Source: Sphingomonas nostoxanthinifaciens (lineage in GTDB: Bacteria > Pseudomonadota > Alphaproteobacteria > Sphingomonadales > Sphingomonadaceae). From it: 64,000 nt of DNA. Both the position numbers and the translations under genes were made by a program. The notes below the pieces were generated by a model. The model had not been told where the DNA came from and did no database searches. It worked only from the letters and a program-made list of their open reading frames with translations. The stretch's first letter is position 1; each line of letters starts with the position of its first letter. This document shows positions 1 to 9,555 of this stretch, piece by piece. The stretch covers positions 3,732,001 to 3,796,000 of the forward strand of contig NZ_CP082839.1 of NCBI RefSeq assembly GCF_019930585.1, in the 5' to 3' direction.

Positions 1-853
1 CATCGGCCCCCGCGAGGCTCGCCACGCGCTGCCCGAAGGCGATGCGGTCGCCGAGCGTATCGACCAGCCCGGCGCGGAACGCGCCCTGCGCCTGATCGCC
101 ATTGGCGGCGGCGATCGCCGCGGCGGGATCGCGCACATAGGCCAGCAATTGCGCCTTGGGCCGCGCATGGGCGACCTCGTCCTGCCACGTCTGGAACAGC
201 GAATCGACCAACGCCTGATTGGCCTGCCGCGCCTCGGGCGACTGGCCGGTGAGGATGAAGGGCTCGACCGCCGATTTGAACCTGCCGACCTTGTAGACGT
301 GCGCGGTGACGCCGATCTTGTCGAGCAGCCCCTTATAATAGAGGTGCGGCGCGCCCGGCCCGGCGATCAGCACCGCGCCGAGCGGGTTCATCCAGATCTC
401 GCTGGCGTGCGAAGCAAGCTGATAGCTGTCGTCGGCATAGCCGGTGGCGTAGGCCAGCACCGGCTTGCCCGCGCGGCGTACGCCATCGGCCGCCGCGCCC
501 ACCGTCGCGATCGCCGCCTGGCCGCCACCGACGAAGCTGTCGAGATCGAGCACCACCGCCTTGACCGCCGGATCGGTCGCGGCGAGCTTCAACGCGCGCA
601 CCACGTCGCGCAGCCGGAATTCGCGCGCGGCCGGGCCGTTGCCCGACAGCACAGCGAGCGTGTCGGCATCCTGCGGCTGCTCGACCAACGTGCCGTTCAG
701 GCGGATCAGCAGCGCGCCGCTCGCCGCCAGCTTCGGATTGGGCCGCGCGGTCAGCGCCGCGTAGAGGCCGACGAAAAACAGGACCATCGCCAGCAGCACC
801 AGCGCATCCTTGATGCCGACCAGCAGCTTCCAGAACCCGCGCAACAGCTTCAT
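1..853 (-). CDS. sppA: Signal peptide peptidase SppA, 67K type (3' end cut by window edge)
   Basis: The first 284 residues of a membrane-anchored serine protease that degrades leftover signal peptides. An N-terminal hydrophobic segment (about residues 16-34) follows a basic start and would anchor it in the inner membrane. The motif GRFKSAVEP (residues 190-198) matches the catalytic-lysine region of E. coli protease IV (there YKSAVEP), giving K193 as the likely general base. The serine half of the dyad lies in the second repeat, off the left edge. The family is about 600 residues long, so roughly half is visible. The start is the ATG at 853, divergent from the sdpR-like gene. Family assignment is firm. 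Confidence 0.9.
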   Translation of the reverse strand, partial: MKLLRGFWKLLVGIKDALVLLAMVLFFVGLYAALTARPNPKLAASGALLIRLNGTLVEQPQDADTLAVLSGNGPAAREFRLRDVVRALKLAATDPAVKAVVLDLDSFVGGGQAAIATVGAAADGVRRAGKPVLAYATGYADDSYQLASHASEIWMNPLGAVLIAGPGAPHLYYKGLLDKIGVTAHVYKVGRFKSAVEPFILTGQSPEARQANQALVDSLFQTWQDEVAHARPKAQLLAYVRDPAAAIAAANGDQAQGAFRAGLVDTLGDRIAFGQRVASLAGAD

Positions 854-912
854 CGTCGAACCGCCTCCTCGCGCTCCTCTAGGAGGTTTCGCGCGAGGCG
901 GCCAGCGCCCAC

Positions 913-943
913 TTGTTCGTTATTTTGCTAATATGCTAAATAA
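913..943 (+). promoter_or_regulatory. Promoter/operator region of the sdpRI-like operon
   Basis: An inverted repeat TTATTT-N12-AAATAA (920-943) lies directly before the repressor start at 948 and also contains the direct repeat TGCTAA (926-931, 934-939). A weak -35 (TTGTTC, 913-918) and an AT-rich -10-like stretch (937-942) overlap it. ArsR-family repressors usually bind palindromes placed like this, so autoregulation is inferred. If the -10 is right, the transcript would have almost no leader. Confidence 0.4.
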
Positions 944-947
944 GCGC

Positions 948-1226
948 ATGGACTCGGTTTTCGAAGCGCTCTCGCACCCGATCCGGCGCGAGATATTGGA
1001 GATGCTGAAGCGCGGCAGCCGTTCGGCGGGCGAGCTGGCCGATGCATTCCCCGTCTCGAAACCGACCATGTCGGGCCACTTCGCCAAGCTGAAGGCGGCG
1101 GGCCTCATCCAGGGCGAGCAGCGCGGCAGCAGCGTCATCTACAGCCTCAACCTCTCGGTGCTGGAGGACGTCGTGCTGGGGTTCATGCGCCGGCTGGATG
1201 CCCGACCACGCAAGGGAGCCGAATGA
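948..1226 (+). CDS. ArsR-family repressor, SdpR-like
   Basis: A 92-residue winged-helix repressor. The N-terminus MDSVFEALSHPIRREILEML is the typical ArsR start, followed by the recognition-helix segment FPVSKPTMSGHFAKLKAAGL. No metal-binding cysteine motif is present, as in SdpR-type members that sense a membrane partner rather than a metal. I chose the ATG at 948 because it opens the conserved domain; an in-frame ATG at 933 would add five residues and lie inside the operator repeat. The stop overlaps the start of the SdpI-like gene by four bases (ATGA), so the two should be translationally coupled. Confidence 0.8.
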   Translation: MDSVFEALSHPIRREILEMLKRGSRSAGELADAFPVSKPTMSGHFAKLKAAGLIQGEQRGSSVIYSLNLSVLEDVVLGFMRRLDARPRKGAE

Positions 1227-1891
1227 TGCGGGTGAAGCCGATGATCCTCCTGTCCGCCGGCGTCGTGCTGGCGATGCTGCTCGCCGCCTACCTCGTCGGC
1301 ATCCGATTGCCCGAGACCATGGTCCTGCCGATCCACTGGAACGTGGACGGCAAGGCCGACGGCTTCGCCGGCAAGTGGACGGCCCTGTGCGTCGCGCCGG
1401 CGATGACCGCGGCCGTGTCGGTGCTGCTGGCGACGCTGCCGGCGATCGATCCGTTGCGCGACGGATTGAACCGCAGCGCCAGCCTCTATCGTGCCGCCTG
1501 GATCGGCCTGCTGGCGCTGATGGCGGTGACGCAGACGCTGCCGATCGGCACGGCGCTGGGCTGGCACTTCGGCGCGCCGCGACTGCATCTGGCGGCGATC
1601 GGCCTGTTCCTGATCGTGCTCGGCAACCTGATGCCGAAATCGCGGCCGAGCCGCTTCGTCGGCATCCGCACGCCGTGGACGCTGGCCAGCACCGACGTGT
1701 GGATCGCCACCCATCGACTGGGCGGCCGGCTGATGATGGCGGCCGGGGCGATCTGGGTCGTCGCCGCGCTGATTGGCCGGCCGCTGGTCCAGCTTCACGC
1801 GCTGATGATCGTCGGCATCGCGGTCGCGGCGATCGTGCCGGCACTCTGGTCCTACGTGCTATGGCGCCGCGAGACCGGGCGCAGCGCCTGA
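1223..1891 (+). CDS. SdpI-like membrane protein (DUF1648/SdpI family)
   Basis: A 222-residue integral membrane protein with about six hydrophobic segments. Near the N-terminus it has the DUF1648 signature (IPxHWNxDGKxDG, here LPIHWNVDGKADGFAGKW), and in the second half the SdpI signature GNLMPKSRPSRFVGIRTPW followed by VWIATHRLGGRL. In Bacillus subtilis SdpI gives immunity to the killing peptide SdpC and sequesters SdpR at the membrane. No sdpABC toxin genes lie next to it here, so the pair is either an orphan immunity/signalling pair or answers another envelope signal. The family call is firm; the physiological role is open. Confidence 0.8.
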   Translation: MMRVKPMILLSAGVVLAMLLAAYLVGIRLPETMVLPIHWNVDGKADGFAGKWTALCVAPAMTAAVSVLLATLPAIDPLRDGLNRSASLYRAAWIGLLALMAVTQTLPIGTALGWHFGAPRLHLAAIGLFLIVLGNLMPKSRPSRFVGIRTPWTLASTDVWIATHRLGGRLMMAAGAIWVVAALIGRPLVQLHALMIVGIAVAAIVPALWSYVLWRRETGRSA

Positions 1892-1951
1892 ACCTTGAGG
1901 CGCCTCCGACGAAGCGGGCGCGACGATCGACCGTCCGATCCTGGGCTCGCC

Positions 1952-1980
1952 TTGACAGGCTGAACCGGCATTCACATATG
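1952..1980 (+). promoter_or_regulatory. Sigma-70-type promoter of groESL
   Basis: TTGACA (1952-1957), a 17-bp spacer, then CATATG (1975-1980). The predicted start point, near 1987, falls inside the CIRCE element just downstream, the usual arrangement for HrcA repression. Confidence 0.65.
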
Positions 1981-1984
1981 CCCA

Positions 1985-2011
1985 TTGGCACTCGACATAT
2001 GCGAGTGCCAA
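1985..2011 (+). promoter_or_regulatory. CIRCE element (HrcA operator) of groESL
   Basis: A perfect 9-bp inverted repeat, TTGGCACTC, a 9-bp spacer, then GAGTGCCAA. This matches the CIRCE consensus TTAGCACTC-N9-GAGTGCTAA except for one symmetrical change per arm. It sits between promoter and groES. HrcA bound here would block transcription until heat or unfolded substrate inactivates it. Confidence 0.95.
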
Positions 2012-2086
2012 CAGTTTATGGATGATGCAGGCGGGAGGGGCTGATCGCGGCCTCTATCCCGCCTTCATTGCAGGAAAGGGACAATC

Positions 2087-2374
2087 ATGGGTTTCCGTCC
2101 ACTGCACGATCGCGTGCTGGTGAAGCGCATCGAGGCTGACGAAAAGACGGCCGGCGGCATCATCATCCCCGATTCCGCCAAGGAAAAGCCGCAGGAGGGC
2201 GAGGTCATCGCCGTCGGTGGTGGCGCCAAGGCCGAAGACGGCAAGATCACCCCGCTGGACGTCAAGGCCGGCGACCGCATCCTGTTCGGCAAGTGGTCCG
2301 GCACGGAGGTCAAGCTCGACGGCCAGGATCTGCTGATCATGAAGGAAAGCGACATCCTCGGGATCGTCGGCTGA
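2087..2374 (+). CDS. groES: Co-chaperonin GroES
   Basis: A 95-residue protein of standard GroES length: [29 protein letters not shown] at the N-terminus with the mobile loop at KTAGGII, and the C-terminal [13 protein letters not shown]. It forms the heptameric lid of the GroEL folding chamber in the cytoplasm. A good ribosome site (AAAGGGACAATC) precedes the ATG. It is the first gene of the CIRCE-controlled operon, 62 bases before groEL. Confidence 0.98.
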   Translation: MGFRPLHDRVLVKRIEADEKTAGGIIIPDSAKEKPQEGEVIAVGGGAKAEDGKITPLDVKAGDRILFGKWSGTEVKLDGQDLLIMKESDILGIVG

Positions 2375-2418
2375 GCCGCACGAACCTGTCGCAAGCCTCA
2401 ACTTCCTCAACTTCGTAA

Positions 2419-4083
<1,665 letters not shown>

Positions 4084-4116
4084 TCCAGCCCAGGCCGAAC
4101 ATCACGATCTGAAGAA

Positions 4117-4146
4117 GGGCCGGGGGAGCGATCCTCCGGCCCTTTT
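4117..4146 (+). terminator. Rho-independent terminator of groESL
   Basis: An 11-bp GC-rich stem (4117-4127 with 4132-4142, one G-U pair) with a four-base loop, then TTTT. It starts 34 bases after the groEL stop. Confidence 0.9.
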
Positions 4147-4225
4147 CGTTTCGGGAACGATCTGTCGATCCGGGGGTTGGAGGTCACCACTCCAGCATTT
4201 TCTGTCTTCGGAAGGCACGATCCCC

Positions 4226-5074
4226 ATGGCATCGACCGACAGCCCCGTCTGGTTCATCACCGGCTGCTCCACCGGCTTCGGCCGCGACCTCGCCCGGCTG
4301 GTGCTCGATCGCGGCTGGCGCGCGATCGTCACCGCGCGCGACGCGGCGCGCGTCGAAGACCTGACAGAGGGAGCAGAGGATCGCGCGCTCGCGCTGGCGC
4401 TCGACGTGACCGATCAGGCGCAGATCGACGCGGCGGTCGAGGCGGCCCACGCCAGGTTCGGCCGCATCGACGTGCTCGTGAACAATGCCGGCTACGGCTA
4501 CCAGAGCAGCGTCGAGGAAGGCGAGGAAGTCGAGATCCGCGCGCAGTTCGACGCCAACGTCTTCGGCCTGTTTGCGCTTACCCGCGCGATGCTGCCGATC
4601 ATGCGCGCGCAGCGTGCGGGCAACATCATCAATATCACGTCGGTCGCCGGCCTCGTCGGCTTTCCCAGCTCCGGCTATTATGCCGCCTCGAAACATGCGG
4701 TGGAGGGTTGGTCCGACGCGCTGAAGGCCGAGGTCGGCCCGCTCGGCATCAACGTCACCTGCGTCGAGCCGGGGCCGTTCCGCACCGACTGGGCCGGACG
4801 CTCGCTCAGGCAGACGCCGTCGACCATTGCCGATTATGCCGAAACCGCCGCCAGGCGCCTCGCCGGCACGCGCGCGGCCAGCGGTACGCAGGCGGGCGAT
4901 CCGGTTCGCGCGGGCGAGGCGATGATCGCGCTCACCCAGCGCGCCGATCCGCCGCGCCATCTGGTGCTGGGCAAATGGGGCTATGATGCAGTGGTCGAGC
5001 GGCTGAAGGCGCGGCTGGCGGAGATCGAGGGCGAGCGCGACGCGAGCCTCGCCGCCGACTTTCCCGACGCCTGA
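4226..5074 (+). CDS. Short-chain dehydrogenase/reductase
   Basis: A 282-residue classical SDR. The NAD(P)-binding motif is TGCSTGFG near residue 11, the structural NNAG motif sits near 88, and the catalytic Ser-Tyr-Lys is in ITSVAG and YYAASKH. The TGxxTGFG variant and length resemble the group often annotated as oxidoreductase or retinol-dehydrogenase-like; the substrate cannot be read from sequence. I placed the start at the ATG after the groEL terminator, which opens the Rossmann fold directly. It stands alone, 80 bases from the terminator. Confidence 0.85.
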   Translation: MASTDSPVWFITGCSTGFGRDLARLVLDRGWRAIVTARDAARVEDLTEGAEDRALALALDVTDQAQIDAAVEAAHARFGRIDVLVNNAGYGYQSSVEEGEEVEIRAQFDANVFGLFALTRAMLPIMRAQRAGNIINITSVAGLVGFPSSGYYAASKHAVEGWSDALKAEVGPLGINVTCVEPGPFRTDWAGRSLRQTPSTIADYAETAARRLAGTRAASGTQAGDPVRAGEAMIALTQRADPPRHLVLGKWGYDAVVERLKARLAEIEGERDASLAADFPDA

Positions 5075-5146
5075 AGGCCCGCGGTCATCGCGCGTTCAGC
5101 CGCGCGGGATCAGCTTAAGCGCGTCCTATCGAAGCGTGGAGGCATC

Positions 5147-5755
5147 ATGCGTCTTCTCTCCAAACTCCTCGTCGCCGGTGCAGGCGTGGCCGCAATTGCA
5201 GGCGTGGCGCTCGCCGCCGAGCGCGATGCGCACGTGCTCAACGTAGTGCTGCCCGACGGCTCGGTCGAGCGCATCCACTATGTCGGCAACGTCGCGCCGC
5301 GCGTGATGGTGACGCCGGTCGCGGCGCCAACCCCGGTCGCCGCGTTCGACGAGGGCGATCCTTTCGCCATGTTCGACCGCATCGCCGCCGAGATGGACGC
5401 GCGCAGCGATGCGATGCTGCGTCAGGCGCTGGCGGTGCAGGCCGCCGCCCCGGTGGCCGGCGCGCAGCTCGATCATGCCGCGCTGGCGCAGCAGCCCGCC
5501 GGCACGGTCAGCTACAGCTTCACTTCTTATTCCAGCAGCAACGGCACCTGCCAGCAGAGCGTGCAGGTGACATCGTTCGCGCCGGGCGAGGCGCCAAAGG
5601 TCGCGCGCCAGAGTTCGGGCGACTGCAGTGCGGTTAACACGACCAAGGCGATCCCGGCGGTGCAGGAAGCCCCCGCCGCCCCGGCCGCGCCGGTGCTGAC
5701 CAAGGCCAAATACGACGTGCCCGCAACCCCGGCGAAGCCGCGCCAGACGATCTGA
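5147..5755 (+). CDS. Secreted protein of unknown function
   Basis: 202 residues with a clear signal peptide (LLSKLLVAGAGVAAIAGVALAA, cleavage near residue 24). The mature part starts with a charged segment including VLPDGSVERIHYVG, has a central stretch rich in Met/Asp/Ala, one Cys pair in the second half (NGTCQQS and SGDCSA) that could form a disulfide, and an Ala/Pro-rich tail. A strong ribosome site (GGAGG) precedes the ATG. I do not recognise a family. It probably acts in the periplasm or is tied to the envelope. Confidence 0.6.
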   Translation: MRLLSKLLVAGAGVAAIAGVALAAERDAHVLNVVLPDGSVERIHYVGNVAPRVMVTPVAAPTPVAAFDEGDPFAMFDRIAAEMDARSDAMLRQALAVQAAAPVAGAQLDHAALAQQPAGTVSYSFTSYSSSNGTCQQSVQVTSFAPGEAPKVARQSSGDCSAVNTTKAIPAVQEAPAAPAAPVLTKAKYDVPATPAKPRQTI

Positions 5756-5768
5756 CGCGGCGCGCGCG

Positions 5769-6224
5769 CTAGCCGTCGATCGACAGCAGTTCGATCGCGT
5801 CGGCGCGGCCGCCGAACGCCACCCGATCGCCCTCGCCCGCGCCGATCAGCGCACGCGCGAGCGGCGCTGAAAAGGCGATCAGCCCGGCCGTCGGCTCAGC
5901 CTCGTCATCGCCGACGATCGTGATCGAACGGCGCTCGCGATTGAGCAGGAAGGTCACGCGGCTGCCGAAGCCGGCCTCGTCCGCCGGCGGGGGCGGGGCG
6001 AGTTGCGCGGTGGCAAGCCGCTGGCGCCAGTAACGCAGCGCGCGCTTGCGCTCTTCCGGCTCGGCGGCGGCGGCGGCGGCAACCGCCTGCTCCAGTTCGG
6101 CGACGCGCGCCTCGATCTGCGCCAGACCGCGCGGTGTCACCAGATTGGGTCCGGGCGGGATCGGCAGCTCGAACCGCGGCTCCAGATGCTCTTCGTCGCT
6201 CTCGCGGCGGAAGGCCACGCTCAC
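5769..6224 (-). CDS. GreA/GreB-family protein lacking the usual acidic tip
   Basis: 151 residues. The segment PNLVTPRGLAQIEARVAELE is the GreA-type entry into the coiled coil, and the C-terminal half (FGSRVTFLL ... GLIAFSAPLARALIGAGEGDRVAFGG) is the FKBP-like Gre domain. Gre factors enter the RNA polymerase secondary channel and stimulate cleavage of backtracked RNA through two acidic residues at the coil tip. Here the tip reads Ala-rich then EPEERKR, without the family's GDLSENAEY, so cleavage activity is doubtful and it may only compete for the channel. The start is a GTG with AGGAGA six bases upstream; an ATG two bases earlier would be read as ATG-TGA. Confidence 0.7.
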   Translation of the reverse strand: MSVAFRRESDEEHLEPRFELPIPPGPNLVTPRGLAQIEARVAELEQAVAAAAAAEPEERKRALRYWRQRLATAQLAPPPPADEAGFGSRVTFLLNRERRSITIVGDDEAEPTAGLIAFSAPLARALIGAGEGDRVAFGGRADAIELLSIDG

Positions 6225-6278
6225 ATCGTCTCTCCTGTGTTGTTCGCACCGCCTTGATCTCGGCGGTATCTCGTCAGT

Positions 6279-6554
6279 TCAGCGCGCGGTGTCGGCGCCG
6301 TTGATATCGTCCGCCGCCGGCGCGTCGTCTCCCGCATCGACGGCAGGCTCGGTCGCCGCGGCAGCCCGCGCGGCCTTGTGCGGCACGGCAGGCATCGGCG
6401 CGCGCGCCGCCGCATCGGCGGCGGCAATATCCCCGAGCGTCCGCTGTGCCGTCACGTTGCGCGCGTCGGCATCGGCGTCGAGCGTCACGTCGGCGGTCTG
6501 CCGGTGGCATGCGCCGAGCGCCAGCAGCATCGCAGTGCCTATCAGAATCCTCAC
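6279..6554 (-). CDS. Small putative lipoprotein overlapping mlaA
   Basis: 91 residues beginning VRILIGTAMLLALGACHRQT, a signal peptide ending in a lipobox (LGAC, Cys16). The mature part is short and rich in Ala and Asp, with no recognised domain. The GTG start overlaps the mlaA stop (GTGA), which makes coupled translation likely and suggests it works with MlaA at the outer membrane. Its reality rests on the lipobox and the overlap. Confidence 0.6.
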   Translation of the reverse strand: MRILIGTAMLLALGACHRQTADVTLDADADARNVTAQRTLGDIAAADAAARAPMPAVPHKAARAAAATEPAVDAGDDAPAADDINGADTAR

Positions 6555-7510
6555 GGCCGCGGCTTGTCGCCCGGCTTGGGCGGCGTGGCCGGCGCGGGCG
6601 CATCGCCGGGCATCGGCGCGGCGCTTTCCGGCAGGGCCTGGTCGGCAGGCTTGGACGGGGCCGCCGCCGGCGCGTCGCCCGGCATCGGTGCCGCGCTCTC
6701 GCCGCCGGGCGGCGGCACGGCGTCGGCACCGCCGATGGGGGTCGCGACCGGTTCGCCCGTGGTCGGCGTCTCGTCGGGTGCGCCGCCGGCATCCTCCTGG
6801 TCCATGATCTGCGCGCGCCGGCGCTGCAGGAAGGCCGACCGCGCCGCCGCATAGGGGTCGAGGCTCGACTGCAGGAAGGCGTCGCCGCCGCTCTCGATCA
6901 GGTCGGACCGCGCGCTGACGATCTGCACCGCGCGATAGCCGCGCTTGTACCAGACGTTGATGTCCCACTGGTTGATGGCGACGTTGACCGGATCGCCATA
7001 GGCAGCGGCCGCCGCGCCGATGCCGTCGCGCATCGTCGAGGGGCCGAGCAGCGGCAGGACAAGATAGGGGCCGCCGTTGAAGCCCCAAACCGCCATCGTC
7101 TGGCCCAGATCCTCCTGCGCCGGCGTGATGCCGATCTTGCTGGCATGATCGAACAGGCCGCCGACGCCAATCGTCGTGTTGACGACGAAGCGCTTGAGGT
7201 TGCGCCCGGCACGCGCCGGCTTGCCCTGCAGCAGATTGTTCACGAACGACCACGGCTCGGTCACGTTCGAGAAGAAGTTGGTGAGGCCCTGCCGCGCCGG
7301 CTGCGGCGTGACCGACCGATAGCCCTTGGCCACGGGCTTGATCAGGATCCGGTCGGCGAACATGTCGACGCCCCAGATCTTGCGATTGAGCTTCTCCAGC
7401 GGATCACGCTCGGCAAGGCGGTCTTGGCCGGGAGTGGTGGCGCAGGCGCTGACCAGCGTGAGCGCGGCGAGAGAAACAGCAGCGCGCAGCGCGCGAGAAT
7501 ACACCATCAT
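6551..7510 (-). CDS. mlaA: MlaA/VacJ outer-membrane lipoprotein
   Basis: 319 residues with a signal peptide ending LTLVSAC (lipobox). The MlaA core follows: DPLEKLNRKIWGVDMFADRI, NFFSNVTEPWSFVNNLLQGK, RFVVNTTIGVGGLFDHAS and GQTMAVWGFNGGPYLVLPLLGPS. MlaA forms the doughnut-shaped outer-membrane channel that removes surface phospholipids and passes them to MlaC. The C-terminus has an extra Pro/Ala-rich tail that repeats SAAPMPGDAPA twice. I chose the Met-Met start next to the signal peptide. The partners mlaBCDEF are not in the window. Confidence 0.9.
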   Translation of the reverse strand: MMVYSRALRAAVSLAALTLVSACATTPGQDRLAERDPLEKLNRKIWGVDMFADRILIKPVAKGYRSVTPQPARQGLTNFFSNVTEPWSFVNNLLQGKPARAGRNLKRFVVNTTIGVGGLFDHASKIGITPAQEDLGQTMAVWGFNGGPYLVLPLLGPSTMRDGIGAAAAAYGDPVNVAINQWDINVWYKRGYRAVQIVSARSDLIESGGDAFLQSSLDPYAAARSAFLQRRRAQIMDQEDAGGAPDETPTTGEPVATPIGGADAVPPPGGESAAPMPGDAPAAAPSKPADQALPESAAPMPGDAPAPATPPKPGDKPRP

Positions 7511-7604
7511 GAAGTCGCGCCTGCCATAGCCCCTTGCCCCCGACAATCCACTTTGTGCCGACACGCGACTTGACGCACGCGCGAACAGCTTCATCGTCGC
7601 GGCA

Positions 7605-8567
7605 ATGCCTGCTCCGCTCATTTTGTTCCGTGCCCTTGCCGATCCGACCCGCCTGCGCATCGTCGCGCTGCTGCGGCGCATGGAATTGTCGGTCGGCGAA
7701 CTGGCGCAGGCGCTGGGGCAGAGCCAGCCGCGCGTCTCGCGCCACGTGCGCATCCTCGCCGATGCCGGGCTGTGCGAGCGGCGGCGCGAGGGCAGCTGGG
7801 TGTTCCTCGGCCTCGGCCCGGCCGCGACCGACGGGCCGCTGCTCGCGACGATCGACGCCTGGCCCGACGCCGCGTCGGAGCGTTGGGAGGTGGCCGACGC
7901 CGCGCGACTGGAGGCGGTGCGCGCCGACCGCGCCGCAGCGGCGGAAGCCTATTTCGACGCGCATGCCGCCGAATGGGACGCCATCCGCTCGCTCCACGTC
8001 GCCGAGGATGCGGTGGAGGATGCGATCGGCCGCGTGCTGCGCGCCGAGCCGGTCGGACGGCTGGTCGATATCGGCACCGGCACCGGCCGCATGATCGAAC
8101 TGCTCGCCCCGCACGCGACCGGCGCGATCGGCATCGACCGCAGCCCCGAAATGCTGCGCTTCGCCCGCGCGCGCATCGGCCGGGCGGAGATCGCGCAGGT
8201 CGACCTGCGCCAGGGCGACATGTATGCGCTGCCGCTGGCGGACGGCAGCGCCGACACCGTCGTGCTGCATCAGGTGCTCCATTACGCGCAGGCGCCCGCA
8301 GCCGCGATCGCCGAGGCGGCACGTTTGCTGCGCGCCGACGGGCGGCTGCTGATCGCCGACTTCGCTGCGCACGACCGCGAGGAATTGCGCGAGCGCGAAG
8401 GCCATGCGCGCCTCGGCTTCGCCGACGAGCAGATGGCGGGCTGGTTCGCCGCATCCGGCCTCGCGCCGCCCGAGGTGGTGGAGCTCGAAGGCGGTGAGCT
8501 GACGGTCAAATTATGGCTCGGCCGCCGCAGCGCGGTGGCGAAGTCGCTGCTGAAGGCGGTGGGCTAG
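7605..8567 (+). CDS. ArsR-family regulator fused to a SAM-dependent methyltransferase
   Basis: 320 residues in two parts. Residues 1-90 are an ArsR winged helix (LFRALADPTRLRIVALLRRMELSVGELAQ, recognition helix QSQPRVSRHVRILADAGL). Residues 105-310 are a class I methyltransferase with motif I LVDIGTGTGRMIELL and an acidic residue after strand 2 (IGIDRSPEML). In alphaproteobacteria this fusion often sits beside metF and is thought to sense SAM or homocysteine; here it is beside phaB, so that link is not supported by context. Its TAG stop shares a CTAG with the stop of the convergent gene. Confidence 0.88.
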   Translation: MPAPLILFRALADPTRLRIVALLRRMELSVGELAQALGQSQPRVSRHVRILADAGLCERRREGSWVFLGLGPAATDGPLLATIDAWPDAASERWEVADAARLEAVRADRAAAAEAYFDAHAAEWDAIRSLHVAEDAVEDAIGRVLRAEPVGRLVDIGTGTGRMIELLAPHATGAIGIDRSPEMLRFARARIGRAEIAQVDLRQGDMYALPLADGSADTVVLHQVLHYAQAPAAAIAEAARLLRADGRLLIADFAAHDREELREREGHARLGFADEQMAGWFAASGLAPPEVVELEGGELTVKLWLGRRSAVAKSLLKAVG

Positions 8568-8800
8568 ACCTTCAGGGCGCGCTCCATCAGCCAGACGCGG
8601 ATCGCGCTGGCGAGATTGGGCGGATCGACGGCGGCGACACGCCCGGCATCGATGCGCGCGATCAGGGCGGAGATGGGCAAAGCCTCGTCCTCGGCCGCGC
8701 GCTTCAGCGCTTCCCAGAAGACCGGCTCGAGGCTGACCGAGGTCGCGTGGCCGGCAATCATCACCGATCGCTTGATCGGACCGGCCACGCGCGCCTCCAT
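8564..8800 (-). CDS. Ribbon-helix-helix protein (RHH_4 type)
   Basis: 78 residues. The core, with KRSVMIAGHATSVSLEPVFWE and ALPISALIARID, matches the RHH_4 family, which includes small DNA-binding proteins common in alphaproteobacteria. Such proteins normally dimerise and bind DNA through a beta ribbon. Its ATG overlaps the phaB stop (TGATG), so the two are co-translated. It could regulate phaB or storage genes; that is inference from position. Confidence 0.75.
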   Translation of the reverse strand: MEARVAGPIKRSVMIAGHATSVSLEPVFWEALKRAAEDEALPISALIARIDAGRVAAVDPPNLASAIRVWLMERALKV

Positions 8801-9522
8801 CAATACATGTGCTGGCCGCCGTTGATCGACAGCGTCGAGCCGGTGATGAACGCCGCATTGTCCGAGCAGAGGAAGGCGACGCCGCGCGCAATCTCGTGCG
8901 CCTGGCCGAGGCGGCCGACCGGGATCTTGGCGACGATCTTGCTCAGCACGTCGGCCGGCACCGCCGCGACCATATCGGTGTCGATATAGCCCGGCGCGAT
9001 CGCGTTGACGGTGATGCCGAAGCGCGCGCCTTCCTGTGCCAGCGCCTTGGTGAAGCCGTGGATGCCCGATTTGGCGGCGGCATAATTGACCTGCCCATAT
9101 TGGCCGGCCTGGCCGTTGATCGAGCCGATATTGACGAACCGGCCCCACTTGCGGTCCTTCATGCCGGCGAAGGTCGCCTTGGCCATGTTGAAGCAGCCGC
9201 CGAGATTGGTGTCGATCACTTCCTTCCAATCGTCGTAGCTCATCTTCAGGAGCGTGCCGTCGCGGGTGATGCCGGCATTGTTGACGACCGCGTCTACCGG
9301 GCCGAGCCCCTGCTCGACCGCGGACACGCCGGCGGCGCAGGCCTCGGGGCTCGACACGTCCCACTTGAACACGGCGATGCCGGTGCGCTCGGCAAACGCC
9401 TTGGCCCGCTCGTCATTGCCGGCATAATTGGCGGCGACGGTGAAGCCGTCTTCCTTCAGCGCGAGGCTGATCGCTTCGCCGATGCCGCGCGTTCCGCCCG
9501 TCACGATCACCACGCGTGCCAT
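8800..9522 (-). CDS. phaB: Acetoacetyl-CoA reductase PhaB
   Basis: 240 residues. VVIVTGGTRGIGEAIS opens the NADPH site, NNAG is near residue 85, and catalysis uses NIGSINGQAGQYGQVNYAAAKSG with the SDR Tyr and Lys. The length, the GQxGQ segment and the C-terminal GSTLSINGGQHMY are diagnostic for PhaB. It reduces acetoacetyl-CoA to (R)-3-hydroxybutyryl-CoA for polyhydroxybutyrate. I preferred the ATG at 9522, nine bases after GGAG; an in-frame ATG at 9528 is too close to that site. phaA and phaC are not nearby. Confidence 0.93.
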   Translation of the reverse strand: MARVVIVTGGTRGIGEAISLALKEDGFTVAANYAGNDERAKAFAERTGIAVFKWDVSSPEACAAGVSAVEQGLGPVDAVVNNAGITRDGTLLKMSYDDWKEVIDTNLGGCFNMAKATFAGMKDRKWGRFVNIGSINGQAGQYGQVNYAAAKSGIHGFTKALAQEGARFGITVNAIAPGYIDTDMVAAVPADVLSKIVAKIPVGRLGQAHEIARGVAFLCSDNAAFITGSTLSINGGQHMY

Positions 9523-9555
9523 ATCCATCCTCTCCAGCTTGGATTTGTTCGAGCT

